From positions 186,001-250,000 of the forward strand of contig NW_026251735.1 in assembly GCF_025024155.1 (NCBI RefSeq): 64,000 nt of DNA. Reading direction: 5' to 3'. The translations under genes and the position numbers were made by a program. This document shows, one piece after another, positions 1 to 11,970 of this stretch (position 1 is the stretch's first letter; each line of letters opens with the position of its first letter). The stretch comes from Gamsiella multidivaricata (Eukaryota; Mortierellomycota; Mortierellomycetes; Mortierellales; Mortierellaceae). A model generated the notes under the pieces. The model was not told where the DNA came from. It saw only the letters and a program-made list of their open reading frames with translations, and did not search any database.

Positions 1-3000
1 TCGATCAGTTCTGGGCAGAGATCTCGGACGCAGTGTCGAAAATGTATGGATTGCATGATTCTGCCTGTCCTGATGCTCGTTAATGCTGTGCCTCTCCTTT
101 GTCTGCTTCGCTAACGGCTGCATACCTTTTTCTCGTCCTATCGACCGCTCACACATTAATAGCGAAATCATGTATGAAGACACTGAGTTCAAAGATCGGC
201 AACTAGCAGCACTGGTCGCCTCCAAGGTATGATCCGGATTTGAAAATAATCAGCGCTGCCTGACGGATGCTGTTGCATACGTATCGATAATAACGCCAGT
301 ATTCTTCCAACGCTCATCTGTCTAGGTCTACTACCACCTGGGCGAGTTTGATGACTCCCTCAACTTTGCTCTTGGCGCTGGAAACCTCTTTGATCTCTCG
401 TTAAAGTCGGAATACGTTGATACCATCGTCTGTAAGTTCAAATGGCCGTATCGAGTGCTTTGGTCACAGATCAAGCAACCTGATTGGATTATTAAGTAAC
501 TCTTTCTCTTGCTTCATGTGCCTCTTGCAGCAAAGTGCATCGACAAGTATATTGCTTTGCGAGTCCAAGAACAACAGGACCCGCAGAACGCAGAACCTAT
601 GGATCCCAGACTCCAGGAGGTTGTGGAAAAGATGTTTGATCGGTGCTACCGGGATGGCGAGTACAAGCAGGTATGTTTAAGCACGCTCTTTTGACAGCCA
701 TTGGTCGTCTAGTAATGAGAGAATATATGGCTTACTTACGTATACCAATGGTTTGGATTTGTAAATAATACATAGGCTGTTGGCATTGCATTGGAGGCAC
801 ACCGCCTAGATGTTGTTGAACACTCGATCAAAGCCGGCGGACCCTCCAACATTCTTCCGTACGTTTACGAGTTGACAATGACGGTCGTCTTGGACCAGGC
901 ATATCGCAACACGCTCCTGCAGCTTCTCGTCGGGCAATTCCGCAAGTTGGAGGAGCCCGACTATGTCGCCATCAACCAGTGCCTCGTCCACCTTGGTGAT
1001 TATCAGGCTAGTGCAGAGCTGCTTCAAACCCTTGTCGAGTCGGGCGTACAGGTACTTGAAATTTCTTTGCGTTTCCCGACCTATGTACAGGCAATAACCT
1101 TTCTCGCCGATGCTAACCCACTGCTTCAAACTATATCCCTTACGTCCGTATTCTTAACGTAATAGTCCGACTTGCTGATGGCATATCAGCTTGCCTTTGA
1201 TCTGGAAAATAATGCTACTCAAAAGTACCTCACAAAGGTCGCCAGTGCTCTCCCCACGGAGCCTGGAGAGACTACGCAGGCCAAGCTCGACAAGGCCAAA
1301 TCCATTTTGTCCGGAAAGGAGACCATCAAGCTGCAACTCGAGTTCCTTTGCCGTAACAACCATACGGACATGTTGATTTTGAAAAATTCCAAGGTTCGTA
1401 GAGAGTTATGTTCGAAGGGCAACCACTGTGTCTTATATCTGTGAGCGCAACCGAGAATGCTAATTTCCTTTTTTCTTTCTATCGCTGCAGACGGTTCTGG
1501 ACGCTCGTCTCTCAATCTATCACTCTGCGGTGACATTTGCAAACGCGTTCATGAACGCTGGAACCACAAGCGACGACTTTTTGCGACAGAATCTGGAATG
1601 GCTCTCTCGTGCTACCAACTGGTCCAAGTTTAGCGCGACTGCTGCGCTGGGAGTCATCCACAAGGGCCATCTTTCTCAAGGACTGTCGCTGTTGGCGCCA
1701 TACCTCCCTCAGGAGGGTGTCACTGCCAGCCCTTACTCTGAGGGCGGTTCACTCTTCGCTCTTGGACTCATCCATGCTAATCATGGCGACGAAGTACTTG
1801 AATATCTCCGTGGTGTCCTCAAGAACACCCAAATCGAAGTCTTGCAGCATGGTGCTTGTCTGGGTCTCGGAACTGCTGGAATGGCCACTGACAATGATGG
1901 TAAGCGCTGACGTCGATTATCGGAGATTTTGTTTCCATGCACCATGTTGACAATTTCGCGTTATGGACCATTCACTAAACACAATCTGCTATTAATTGCC
2001 TCGTCATTGAACGTATTGAGTGTAGACATCTATGAGGAGTTGAAGAACGTCCTCTTCAGTGATAGTGCTATTGGTGGTGAGGCAGCCGGACTTGCAATGG
2101 GCATGGTGATGCTCGGTACAGCTTCAGAGAAGGCGTTGGATGAGATGCTGCAATATGCTCATGAGACCCAGCACGAAAAGATTATCCGAGGATTGGCTGT
2201 TGGCATCTCTCTGGTTATGTACGGCAAGGAGGATGCGGCCGATGCGCTGATCGAGCGCCTTTCGGCAGACAAGGATCCCATCATGCGTTACGGAGGAATG
2301 TACACCATTGCCATGGCATACTGCGGTACTGGAAACAACAAGGCTATTCGGCGTCTTCTCCACGTCGCTGTTAGCGATGTCAATGATGATGTGCGACGTG
2401 CAGCTGTCACTGCTCTCGGATTCATCCTGTTCCGTTCTTACAAACAAGTTCCTCGTATCGTGCAGCTTCTTGCAGAAAGTTATAACCCTCATGTACGATA
2501 TGGTGCATGCCTGGCTCTCGGAATCTCTTGTGCTGGAACAGGGTTGATGGAGGCTATCGAGCTACTGGAGCCCATGACCAAGGACAATGTTGACTTTGTT
2601 CGTCAGGGAGCGTTCATTGCCTTGGCCATGGTCCTGATGCAACAGAACGAAGTGCAGAATCCAAAGTCAGCTACGGTGCGTACGATGTACGAGGAAGTCA
2701 TTAAGAAGAAGAATGAGGACGCATTGGCCAAGTTTGGCGCAGTCCTCGGTCAGGGAATAATCGATGCTGGTAAGGCGGCGCTGTTTTATCTTTGTCCTCA
2801 TGCCGATGGTTATTTGTTCCATTCTAGAGACGTGTTATTAAATGATCCCTTTGCTTATGGACGGTTCTAGGTGGACGGAATGTCACGATCTCTATGCAGT
2901 CTCGCTCTGGACATTCGAACATGCCTGCCATTGTCGGCGTTGCGCTCTTCACTCAGTTCTGGTACTGGTTCCCCGCCAGCCACTTCCTCAGCTTGGCCTT

Positions 3001-3791
3001 TACCCCAACCGCCTTCATCGGAGTGAACGCGGACCTCAACATGCCCGAGATTGAGTTTACGTCAAACGCGAGGCCTTCGTTGTTTGCTTATATTCCACCA
3101 ACCAAGCCTCCAACGGCGGCAGTCGTTGAAAAGGTCGCGACTGCAGTGCTTTCAACAACAGCCAAAGCTCATGCTAAAGCAAAGAAGGCAAAGACTGCAG
3201 AGACTGACGCCATGGATGAAGACGAGAAGCCGGAAGAGAAGGTGATACTCATTGCACGACTATGACCGCTGCCATTGACATTATTCGTATCCACTCCATT
3301 TCTTTTGGTTTGACGTGCTAACCGACGAATGATTTTCTCTTGTTATAGCCCGAGGAGCCGAAGGATGACGAGGCCAAGGCTGCTGTTAAGCCTAAGAAGG
3401 AGCCCCAGTCTGAAAAGCTGGGTAACCTGGCACGTGTGGTCCCAGCTCAGCTCAAATACATATCGTTCGATAAAGAGGCACGCTATGTCCCTGTCAGAAA
3501 GGTAAGCGATGCGGCGTTTGTTTTGCTGTACGACGGAATAAGTATGAGCAAATCTCTCATCAATGCGTTCTCTGTCTCTTTACTTTTTTTTCCCTTGGTC
3601 TTCATTCTCTAAAGGACTTTACGGGAGGCATCGTTGTACTTCTGGACAACAGGAGCGGGGAGCCAGAGACCCTCATTGCCACCACAGCCGCAACTGCGCC
3701 TGCAACAGCTCCAACAGTTGATTCTAAGATGGAGGTAGAAGAGGAGGAAGCGCCCGTTCCAGAGCCTTTCACCTATCCCTTCGACCAGTAA
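1..3791 (+). CDS. RPN2: 26S proteasome regulatory subunit RPN2 (PSMD1), 5' end outside the window
   Basis: RPN2 is the large non-ATPase scaffold of the 19S base; it organises the proteasome/cyclosome (PC) repeats and contacts the RPN10/RPN13 ubiquitin-receptor side. The reading is continuous across exons at about 1-43, 163-226, 326-431, 531-670, 776-1051, 1166-1393, 1491-1899, 2026-2769, 2871-3241, 3349-3501 and 3615-3791, with GT-AG introns and matching phase throughout. Family landmarks are the early [18 protein letters not shown] segment, the PC-repeat core (for example [15 protein letters not shown] and [14 protein letters not shown]) and the conserved C-terminal block [19 protein letters not shown] charged K/E-rich insert lies just upstream of that block, as is usual in RPN2. 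The first exon is cut by the window edge. No frameshift or missing block is seen. Identification is secure. Confidence 0.97.
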
Positions 3792-3863
3792 TGAAACGTA
3801 GACAGAACGGCGTCCTCTTGGCTGATCATTACCATTGTCCAGGGGTCAAGCTGATAAGCAACC

Positions 3864-3869
3864 AATAAA
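3864..3869 (+). terminator. AATAAA poly(A) signal of RPN2
   Basis: AATAAA lies about 73 nt after the RPN2 stop codon, a normal position for a cleavage/polyadenylation signal. It separates RPN2 from the next candidate gene at 3970. Confidence 0.55.
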
Positions 3870-3969
3870 TGTGTCCTTGAAAGGACAGTCTCCATGTAAT
3901 GCATGAGCATGAAGGAACTGCAGTGTGCTGCAATGGAAAATGAAAGAGATGAATGAAGTCAACCCCTAA

Positions 3970-4654
3970 ATGGAACAGGGTGAAGGATGCGCAGGGTTCA
4001 CATTCCTCATGCCGTGTGTTTTTAAAAAACAGGAGTTTCGCTGTTGTGAACCAACCATACACCTTATCGAGAACGATTCGCCAGTTCGAGTTACGTGTGG
4101 GAGGCTATACGCGAGTGCATTGACCTATCGATCAGTGTCCGTTTCGATATCCGCCCACAACATCACCGACTCCACTTTTGAGCACACACTTGAGCCTCCA
4201 GCCGCTGTAGGCAAACAGAGGGACAGCGAAGAGCTGTCGATCACTCTCGCTCACTCATTCAGCCATGGAGACGTTAGAAGGTTTGGAGCAATTTGTCTGC
4301 ATAGTGATCACTTTGCTGAAGTTGAAGGTAGGAGTGAAGTAATGGCAACCTGATGACGAAAACGTCGCCCTTTTCCAATGCATCCAACTTTGATAAAATA
4401 TTTCAGCGCACTCAGCCGAAACAGGATGCCTGCTCGAACCTTCCGCCAACATTATAGTTACAGGGCACCCAACAACCGATTCATACCTTTGGCCTATCCT
4501 TCTCAGGTGCTGCTCTCTCGAGATTGGCAAGTATTCGGAGTGTCGGTTCGGTCCTTTCTGCGCTAAAGTCTCGCGAGCCCAGTTGGACCACGAAGCTGCC
4601 GGTGAGAAGGCAGCGACAACTCCCAATATCCAGCAACGGTTCGATAGTGAATGA
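3970..4654 (+). CDS. two-exon protein of unknown function (about 201 aa)
   Basis: I do not recognise this protein. Two open stretches join in phase across a GT-AG intron. Exon 1 runs 3970-4327 (ATG to ...GAA G|GTAGGA) and exon 2 runs 4407-4654 (after TTTCAG). The joined length is 606 nt, giving 201 residues. Exon 1 contains CGRLYASALTYRSVSVSISAHN, which looks like beta-rich sequence, and exon 2 contains LWPILLRCCSLEIGKYSECRFGPFCAKV, rich in cysteine. There is no obvious signal peptide or membrane helix. The start is uncertain: an AAACAG acceptor inside the first exon (about 4030) could mean that the first 20 or so codons are intronic. The gene begins about 100 bp after the RPN2 poly(A) signal and reads the same way. 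A different frame stays open to 5033; I could not join it by a convincing splice. Confidence 0.5.
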
Positions 4655-6520
4655 CTCCTCTAAATATCTACACAAGCGAAACAAGACTCCGCATGTTGCT
4701 GAACTCGAGGCTTCGCTCAAGTCGATCAGATTCGAGTCGACGGAAACACAGTGTCAAGTCCTTCAGCAGGTTTTATACGTTCTGAACCTCCTTCGTCAAT
4801 TTTACCGATCCAAGTTCATGAAAAAAAAAACCCCCCCAATGGAGCGCCAGAAAGCGATGCAAGCGGAAAAGGGTTTAGCTATTCATGGCACGTTGCGTAC
4901 CATTAATTCGAAAAGCGGTCTGCACACAGAACCCACAGGACCTAGTCTTTTCGTTACGGCGCTAGACGATTTAACACGCACCCCAAATTCGCGGGGATGT
5001 ACAAATATTTCAATTTTTGTTTTTGTTTTTTAAGACAACGCGCTGTTTAAGGTCTATTCATCGATCAAGCTCAGTACCACTTCTAGTGTTATATATTTAT
5101 TATCAGCACGATATGCAGACTACATTGCTTTGTCGAATCGGACAAATGTCTGACTCTGTCAATGCGCTCAGGTTGTGTCATGGAGGAGAGGGGCTGCAGG
5201 CTCGCAAATGTTAATCTCAGTTGGCTTGCGGGCATGGTTGCAATAGTAACTGGGTCGACCTACCAGTCTATATTTATCACTGGAGATAGTTTCCGATTTC
5301 AGGGTTCGGTGAGACAGCCTAGGGGATATGGTTTCTCGTTCCCATTTTTTACTTCTTGTTCTTCAGTCGCCTCGCTGTCACCACGAACATTGATGGTCAC
5401 TTAGCCGCCTGCATGCATAAAAGGGCTTCTGGTTTAAAGACATTTTGCATTCATAAAAATATAATTTCAAAAGAAGTGAATTTACATAATCTGATTCTTG
5501 ATTGTATGGTGCGACCTGTTGCTTTCAAAGGTGCATCATATTCTCGGGAATTGATGCACCATTGTGCGCGTTTGGACAAATGTCTTAGTGTTGTATGCAG
5601 AGTTTAGGGGCAGCCAATCTGTTCTCAGTAAGTGGGCTCCCTGATTTAGAAATCATAGACGCGTTTTAGGAAATAATAATTGATTAAGCTTCGCTTTTGT
5701 ACGCGCAATCCACATGTTGCACTCCACGGCATAGACGTGGCCCTGTACTCTGCTGCTGTCCCTCGCAATGACTTGCTTGGTTGAAAACTTCATCTATTTG
5801 CTCATTAAAAGTACAATCAAAACGCTTTGACGAATAAAATTGGTCGACATGGTTCTAGGTTGCCTGCTGTTGTTGACTACTCATGGACTCTAGTGCCATT
5901 CCCTGTGGCGGGTTCTTCAGAGCTCATACAGAGCGAGCCCCCTGTGTGGATTTATCATTACTGCACTGACCCGAAGTCGCAAGCGACATGCTGTGTATTC
6001 TCTGCTCTTTCCAGCTGAGGCTATTATGAGAAACTGAAAACGATGACTCTACTATAGCTCCACTGCCGACATCTCTTATCGTATTCCTTTCCGTCACTTT
6101 TGATAGTCGCTGTACTGCCCTTTTGCCACCCTATGACTGGTACAGTCTATATCGTCTTCAGAAAGATATTAATCCCCCAAAAGCCATGCTGCCTTTTTTC
6201 ATCGCCCATACAGTAATGACGTGTCCTTTACTCCGCTTCTTCAAGATTTCATATCTTTTAAGATATCTTTATTTAAAAGCATATGTCAATAATTGACACA
6301 TGAGCCATACATGCACAAGGATAGGGAAATAATTTCAGTACGCAAAACCGACGAGCTTTCTACGCGACTTGACTATGCTCTCGTCGTTGCTGCTGGACTT
6401 GTGCTCTCAACAATGCAATATAAGCGACGAGACGATCGCTCATGGATGATTGATGCGTGTATTATTTGAAAATGTATTTATTTTGATGCCGTTAACTGTA
6501 AAGCTGATTGCTTAGGAAAG
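4655..6520. other. intergenic DNA without a supported gene
   Basis: One open frame runs from inside the previous gene to 5033 on the plus strand (its 3' part encodes a helix-like stretch, VAELEASLKSIRFES), but no start or splice supports it. The rest is AT-rich with scattered short frames and no recognisable domain, RNA gene or long repeat. Confidence 0.5.
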
Positions 6521-6522
6521 GC

Positions 6523-6924
6523 TCAAGTTCTGTTTAGTACCACTCGAGATCTTGAAGGTGCATCGGCGGGATTGTCCTCGGATGGGATCCAAGAAACAGT
6601 GAGAGTTATGTGATTGCATTTAAGGAAAGACATAAGTAGCTGGAAAAGGGGGTTTAAACATGCGTGTCTTATAGGGTGGTTGAGAGATCGTTGTCTGAGC
6701 ACCGAACAAAGACCTTTGTGGTCGCAATGAAGATGTATGTGCATAAATTGGGTTGCATTATCAAAAATCCCTCTGGTGACGGAGTATAACTCCGACTCGA
6801 AGGAGGAGTGTTGATACTCCTCTGGTATCGGAAAAGACCTTGATACGCCTTGGTCGTTGATCCACGCGCCTTGCAATAACGTCGCATCGGTATATAGTTG
6901 ATATGGATAATTTTCTTGAGTCAT
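6523..6924 (-). mobile_element. retroelement relic: RNase H domain
   Basis: The minus strand encodes about 133 residues with the layout of the RNase H domain that follows reverse transcriptase in DIRS/Ty3-like elements. The acidic residues fall where expected: D in YQLYTDATLLQGAW, E in SSFESELYSV, D in LHCDHKGLCSVL, and D in the hallmark ending SWIPSEDNPADAPSR. That last motif is typical of retroelement polyproteins and is not found in cellular RNase H. Upstream on the same strand (about 6925-7500) there are only short pieces interrupted by stops, and no complete reverse transcriptase, integrase or recombinase frame, so the element is dead. No terminal repeats could be found by eye. Whether it was DIRS-like or Ty3-like cannot be settled here. 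Confidence 0.6.
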
Positions 6925-8720
6925 GGCAGTCGCGGAGTGTGATAGATAGCTTCAATGCAACGGGGAATTTATCACAATAAATACGAAATACTCGAATATC
7001 TAAAATATGCATCGTTGGTTCAGGTTCAGTATCCACTACACCATGCGGTCAACCACAATCCAGGCCGCCGTTAGTAGGCTCGAATCCAGCCTGCGTCGAA
7101 GCTGACAAACCAACAAATCCACTTTATCTTCAAAGGTCGTCCTATAAATCGTTTATTCTTGGCAAGGAAGCCTTGAAAGTCTCCTATCATGGCATACACG
7201 CGGGTTTGGATGGTCATTCGAAACAGCATGGACTTTCAGGCGTCCATCAAATCGATATGTCCGCCACGTCCTGCAAGTTCATGCGACTGCGGAGTTAGGT
7301 TGCGCGCCAAGTGCCGACCATACTGGTCGCCTACATCCCCCTCGACGATGCGGTACGGTTCTAGAGGGTGATTAGCCCGCTCCTTTGCAAGCCTATAGTT
7401 AAAATATATGGCACCGATTCTGCATCTGTCGTAGTAAAAGATCGTCCAAGACAATAAGGCCCGAGCACCTGGTAGCGAATCAAGAGTTTTTGTTCTTGAA
7501 AGGCACAAATGTTAAACCTAATATCAAATTGATAAATACTTTCGGGTGTGGGCTGGCCACGTCTCTTTCACACCCACACAAACACTTTCCGCCAAACCAA
7601 AAATCTTTCCAATGGCATCCGCCATCCCAACCGCCACGGTTACTACCGCGGCCAACATTGCCGGCAGCAACATTTTGGAGACGTGTATGGCAATTGTTCC
7701 GCAATACCACGAATGAGTACAATCAAGCACAACTGTGTGTTGAACAATTTCTTTCAATTTTCAATAATGGCCACCAAGGTAATATCCTTATTTCTGATCC
7801 ATCACCGGTGTCAATTGCTACTTCAAAATTTCTTAACACCACGGCAGATATGCTACTCTTCCATGAGCATGTCAATCCACAACAGCTTCTGACTGATTTA
7901 GACATATTGTGTTTACACCCATTGGTGAGGAGATCTTTTGATTGCAATGTAGTCGACACTTGTCCTATCTGACAGTAATTGATCATTATTATGCTTTACT
8001 TGACAATGAATTGCGAGTAGGATATGCACTTAGTAAGTGTGCGAAGTCGAATTTTAATGCATTACACTGACTGAGCAACAACACACACTATGCTCGTCGA
8101 TTGCTGGACCTTCAAGAAGAATGAAACATGTCATCAGTCTACTTACACGTAACGCGCGGTCTTCAGCTGCATGACATAAAGACACCAACGAAACGACCTC
8201 GTCCATTTTTACTTCCTATGTTCCAGCTGTCATCCTCATGAACATGGAAAAGCGCTTATATCAATTGAAACATGAATGGAAACTCACCCATGCAGGCGGC
8301 TTTACTTGCATTTTGGGTGATACCCTAGGTCCAGGTTTCTCCAAGTATTCAACTAAAATCATGGCCATAATGGTTCCCACAACGATAACGACCAGTCTAC
8401 CGTTCCAAAAATTTCCCAGTTGTCGCGTTTAGGATTTAGGGAATGAGAAAGAGATGTGGGCCCACACACCACATTGGCAAGATTTACTTATGTGAAAGTT
8501 GATACGGGGAAATGATGCGCTAGCGATACTAAATAAAGTGCACTGGACTCTGGTGAAAATATGTAACGCCAATAACAATGGCAAAACCGTTTTTATACTC
8601 ATTATGCTGTCGAACAACCATAAACAACACTTCAGATGCCATAAGATAGGCAACCACGGCGTACTGTGACCAATAACAACGATGACCACAGTGATAATAG
8701 CTAGAACGACAATGGAAACA
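6925..8720. other. gene-poor stretch with degraded sequence
   Basis: This part probably includes the decayed 5' portion of the retroelement above (minus strand to about 7500). A start-like frame begins with an ATG near 7612 (MASAIPTATVTTAANIAGS) but stops after about 34 codons with no convincing continuation. I see no RNA gene or recognisable domain. Confidence 0.4.
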
Positions 8721-8721
8721 G

Positions 8722-8880
8722 CTAGCGCGTCTATTCGAATGCGTTCAAATCGAGTTCGAACTGAGGTGGATTCGATTCGATTCGAATAGATAATATTGAA
8801 TTCGATTCGAATGATTCCAATGGTACCCTTATTCGAATCGAATTCGAATTTACTTTATTCAAATCGAATAGATGCGCTAG
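8722..8880. mobile_element. MITE-like element with imperfect terminal inverted repeats
   Basis: The left end reads CTAGCGCGTCTATTCGAAT and the right end, reverse complemented, reads CTAGCGCATCTATTCGATT, so about 19-bp ends match with two mismatches. The 159-bp interior is built from repeats and inverted repeats of the ATTCGAATCG word and has no coding frame. A TA dinucleotide flanks the GCGC ends on both sides, as Tc1/mariner-type insertion would leave, but the ends are themselves palindromic so this is weak evidence. A separate perfect hairpin follows directly at 8882-8910. Confidence 0.45.
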
Positions 8881-8881
8881 T

Positions 8882-8910
8882 TACTGTAGCTGTTTGAAAC
8901 AGCTACAGTA
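8882..8910. repeat. perfect 14-bp-arm inverted repeat with a one-base centre
   Basis: TACTGTAGCTGTTT (8882-8895), a single G, then AAACAGCTACAGTA (8897-8910). A GAAACAGCTA copy of the arm also occurs at 8715-8724, on the other side of the MITE-like element, so the two may be parts of one nested structure. Confidence 0.6.
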
Positions 8911-9779
8911 TAATCACAATGCTTAAGAAACAACTTCAATCTCTGCAACAACCTCAACACCAGCACCCAAAACCAGAGCCAAATTACTGGTAAACGTTAC
9001 TCTTCAATCAGCGCCGGCAATACAACAACGATGCAGGTGTGTGTAATCTGTCTGGCAATAAATTTTATCTATTCCAGACAGCAAGGCCTAGTAAATCATA
9101 CACTAATGCTACAAAAAAAAAAAAAAAAAAAAAAAGGGTCAAAAAATAAATTGCTTGCGCTTAAAGAGCTTAAACCGCTTAACCTTTCGACTGTTCCACG
9201 ACACAAATACATAAGCACAGCATGCTATGCTTCTACAAAAGCAATCTAATTTCACGGATTACTCGGATGTGCACTGATGCAGATACATTAGCTCAGCATA
9301 CAATTCTTTCTGGACAATCAATATTCTAATGCAATGCCACCTCATCAATTGACCAATACTTGTATTAATGGCTATGTTGAACTATTCATTAATTTCAAAA
9401 GCATGTGCAACGAACGATGCTGAAATCAGACACAATTCAACTATTAAAAAACCAAATCCGTATTTCATCTCTGCGAACTCTTGATGGATATGTTATTGAT
9501 ATTGCTAAATTGCATACCAGTAAAGACACGTTTTAGCGCGTCTGTTTGGATCCACGATCCCTTACCACTAGTCTCTGAAATCATAACACATCTTGCTGGT
9601 AATATCAGTTTTTGCACTATAACTGAATGGCTGATATGAACCTAGCATATCGTCGGTTGCCATTTCATGAAGATACTAAACTGCATTCATGCACAATATT
9701 TTCAAGATTTCCTCTCGGTTTAATACCTTTGTCAAGTCTATTCAGCTTCACTAGTAACACTATAACCTGCGTCAAACTA
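8911..9779. other. AT-rich intergenic DNA with a poly(A) run
   Basis: It holds an A tract of about 23 bases at 9113-9135 and no frame I can support. The word TTAGCGCGTCT near 9533 repeats part of the MITE-like terminus at 8722, which hints at another degraded terminus. Confidence 0.35.
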
Positions 9780-9967
9780 GACAGTGATGGGAGTAATGGC
9801 GTCAGATAGAGCTTGGTCATGGCTTTCCTGCTGTAGGATCGGATGGCGCTAGGTTAGACGTTGGCTGCCCAGTAGTAAGGAATAAAGAACGAAATCACGG
9901 CATGGTCATGAATCCTCTGTAAACTTGGTCATCTTTTTCTTCCCCTTCATCATCGGCCTTGACATTC

Positions 9968-11241
9968 ATGTCGAAAATTTCAGAACGCCAGAAAGCTCTC
10001 AAGGAAGCGGAGGAGATGTTTATGCTTGCCGTTATTGATTCCGACTCGGAACTGGAGGAGGATACTCTCATCTGTTACACCTTGATCGCCGAATCCCGCT
10101 ATTTCAACAAATCAGAGCATCACCGAAAAAAACACGACGACTATTTCTTCACAACCAAGTTTTACGCTCTCACCGATGATGAATTCCGCCAACATTTCCG
10201 TACAACCAGATACGGCTTTTCAGTTATTGCGAAGCTGATTGAACAGCATCCAGTCTTTCACAACAACTCGAACTGCAGCCAAATGCGTTCTGCCTGGCAA
10301 CTGGCCGTCGCTCTCCAACGACTCGGACACTATGGGAGCAGAGCGGCTGTAAAGATCGTTGCAACTGATTTCGGCATAAGCGCCGGGCCTGCTATCGAAT
10401 ATACCAACAGGGTGATGACGGCGTTAGCGTCCCTTGCACCCAAATGGATGAATTGGCCTGACGAATACGAAAGGGAGGAACATGGCCTGCTTATGCGCCA
10501 GGAGGGATTTCCTGGCTGTGTGGGATTCATTGGCGGAACCACTTTGCCCCTTCACCAAAAGCCAGCTCAAGAAGGAGCCGCGTACTTTGATCGTAACAAA
10601 AGGTAACCCATCAATGCTGCACACTGAGATTCCACGCGGTGAAAAGGGTATTGTTCATTAATGAATTGAGATGACATAGGTACTCGGTCAATACCCAGAT
10701 CCTTTGCGATATGCATGGCAGAATTATCGCGGTGCATACCGGATGCCCAGGTTCAACCGCGGACTCAATTGTTTTCAAGCGGATAGAACAGTTCCAAAGC
10801 CTAAAGGACTTTTTCTCTGCAGGCGAGTATCTCCTTGCGGATTCGGCTTATGCGGTCTCCAAGCATTGCATCCCTCCCTACAAGTCCTCTGCAGCGGATC
10901 TACCTGACAACACAGCATTCAACTTTTATTTGGCCCGCTCTCGCGCACGAAACGAGCACTGCATTGGAGTGCTGAAAGGTCGATGGCAATCTTTGAAAGA
11001 ATTGAGACATCAGCTTCAGGACGACAGTAGCATGGAAAACCTTTGCTACTGGGTCATTTCTTGCTGTGTGCTTCATAATTTAATGGCTCATATAAACGAT
11101 ACGTGGACGGAGGAGCCTGAGGAAGAGTCGCGCGCCGCGTCTTGCGTCGGGTCCCAAGCTACACTTACAGGAACCACATTCCGCGAAGCTTTGAAGAAGA
11201 CGACACTCGAAACGAACAGGGCAAAGAAAAGCGGCCCTTGA
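9968..11241 (+). CDS. PIF/Harbinger-type DDE transposase (398 aa)
   Basis: The two exons, 9968-10602 and 10680-11241, join in phase across a clean GT-AG intron (NKR|YSVN). The ATG at 9968 gives MSKISERQKAL. The C-terminal half has the DDE_Tnp_4/Harbinger signature in order: CVGFIGGTTLPLHQKP, YFDRNKRYSVNTQILCD, HTGCPGSTADSIVFK, LLADSAYAVSK and ARSRARNEHCIGVLKGRW. The family normally has Asp at the first catalytic position (GFIDGTT), but this copy has Gly. The second Asp (LADS) and the Glu (NEH) are present. The frame is otherwise intact, so this is a recently degraded or catalytically dead copy. Its partner remnant lies convergently at 11411-11970. Confidence 0.88.
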
Positions 11242-11410
11242 TGCACTTTTTTTTATGCGTGCCTTAAGTAAACGTCGCTTATAATAACAGCGCCATTGAA
11301 ACTATTGTTGAGCAAAGACCGCAAGAAAAAGAGAGATTGCGGAGGAAAATCAAGAACAAGAAGAAAGTATAATGAAAATGGCAAAAAAAGCCTTGGCAAA
11401 GGAAGCTGGG

Positions 11411-11970
11411 CTACTTGGTGGGAATGACGATGGCATCGTCAATGGAGCCGTTGGTGGGTTCGGTAGTGGGGTGGCTTACTGTCGCCAAGCTGCTGATCAA
11501 CCCAGAGACAACTGCGGCATTACTTGAGGTGCTGTTTTGAAGAAGTGCAAATGCAAGTTGTTCTTTGAGCATCACCAACTCACGCTCTCTCTTATTTTGC
11601 TCCTTCCTCAACCTCTCATTTTCCTCTCTATCTTCGCGCTCCTGCATCCCCTTTCCCTTCCTGTCTTTGCGCTCCTGCCTCGCCTTTTCCTTCTTCTCCT
11701 CGCGCTGCCACCTCTTCTCCTCCAACTCGTGCAATCCTAGTCACAAACAAAGTCCAAGGTTAAAAAGAGAGCGTATGTAATGAAAGAGCTGATTGAAGTA
11801 GGCTTACTTTCGTATTTCCTTCTCATAATGTTAGCCATGTTCAGACTGCCAGATGTGCTATTCGCTGTCTCCAGTGGTTGATGACCATGCAATGACACTG
11901 GAGGATTCTTCCGCACATCGAAGCTTTTAGAAGATCCCTTGTCCTTGCCTGGCGAAGCCTTGGTTGTGAA
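11411..11970 (-). pseudogene. truncated Harbinger partner gene (C-terminal half, coiled coil)
   Basis: The minus strand holds the 3' half of a second transposon gene. Exons about 11970-11808 and 11736-11411 are joined by a good intron (phase 1). The product contains a GKDKGSSKSFDVRKNPP stretch, then NMANIMRRKYE, then a long E/K/R-rich coiled coil (ELEEKRWQREEKKEKARQE...), and ends VIPTK. This resembles the C-terminal part of the Myb/NAM-associated proteins carried beside Harbinger transposases. The N-terminal DNA-binding half is gone. At about 11959-11971 the sequence switches, out of frame, into an inverted copy of the transposase head at the shared word CTTCACAACCAAG. Confidence 0.65.

Noticed and set aside
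4524..5033. 169-codon plus-strand frame
   Set aside because: Its first part overlaps exon 2 of the better-supported two-exon gene in another frame. Its 3' part has no start or in-phase splice.
7030..7090. tRNA-like A box (TGGTGTAGTGG on the minus strand) and B-box-like GGCTCGAATCC (plus strand)
   Set aside because: The two boxes are on opposite strands and no cloverleaf with an acceptor stem can be drawn, so it is not a tRNA gene.
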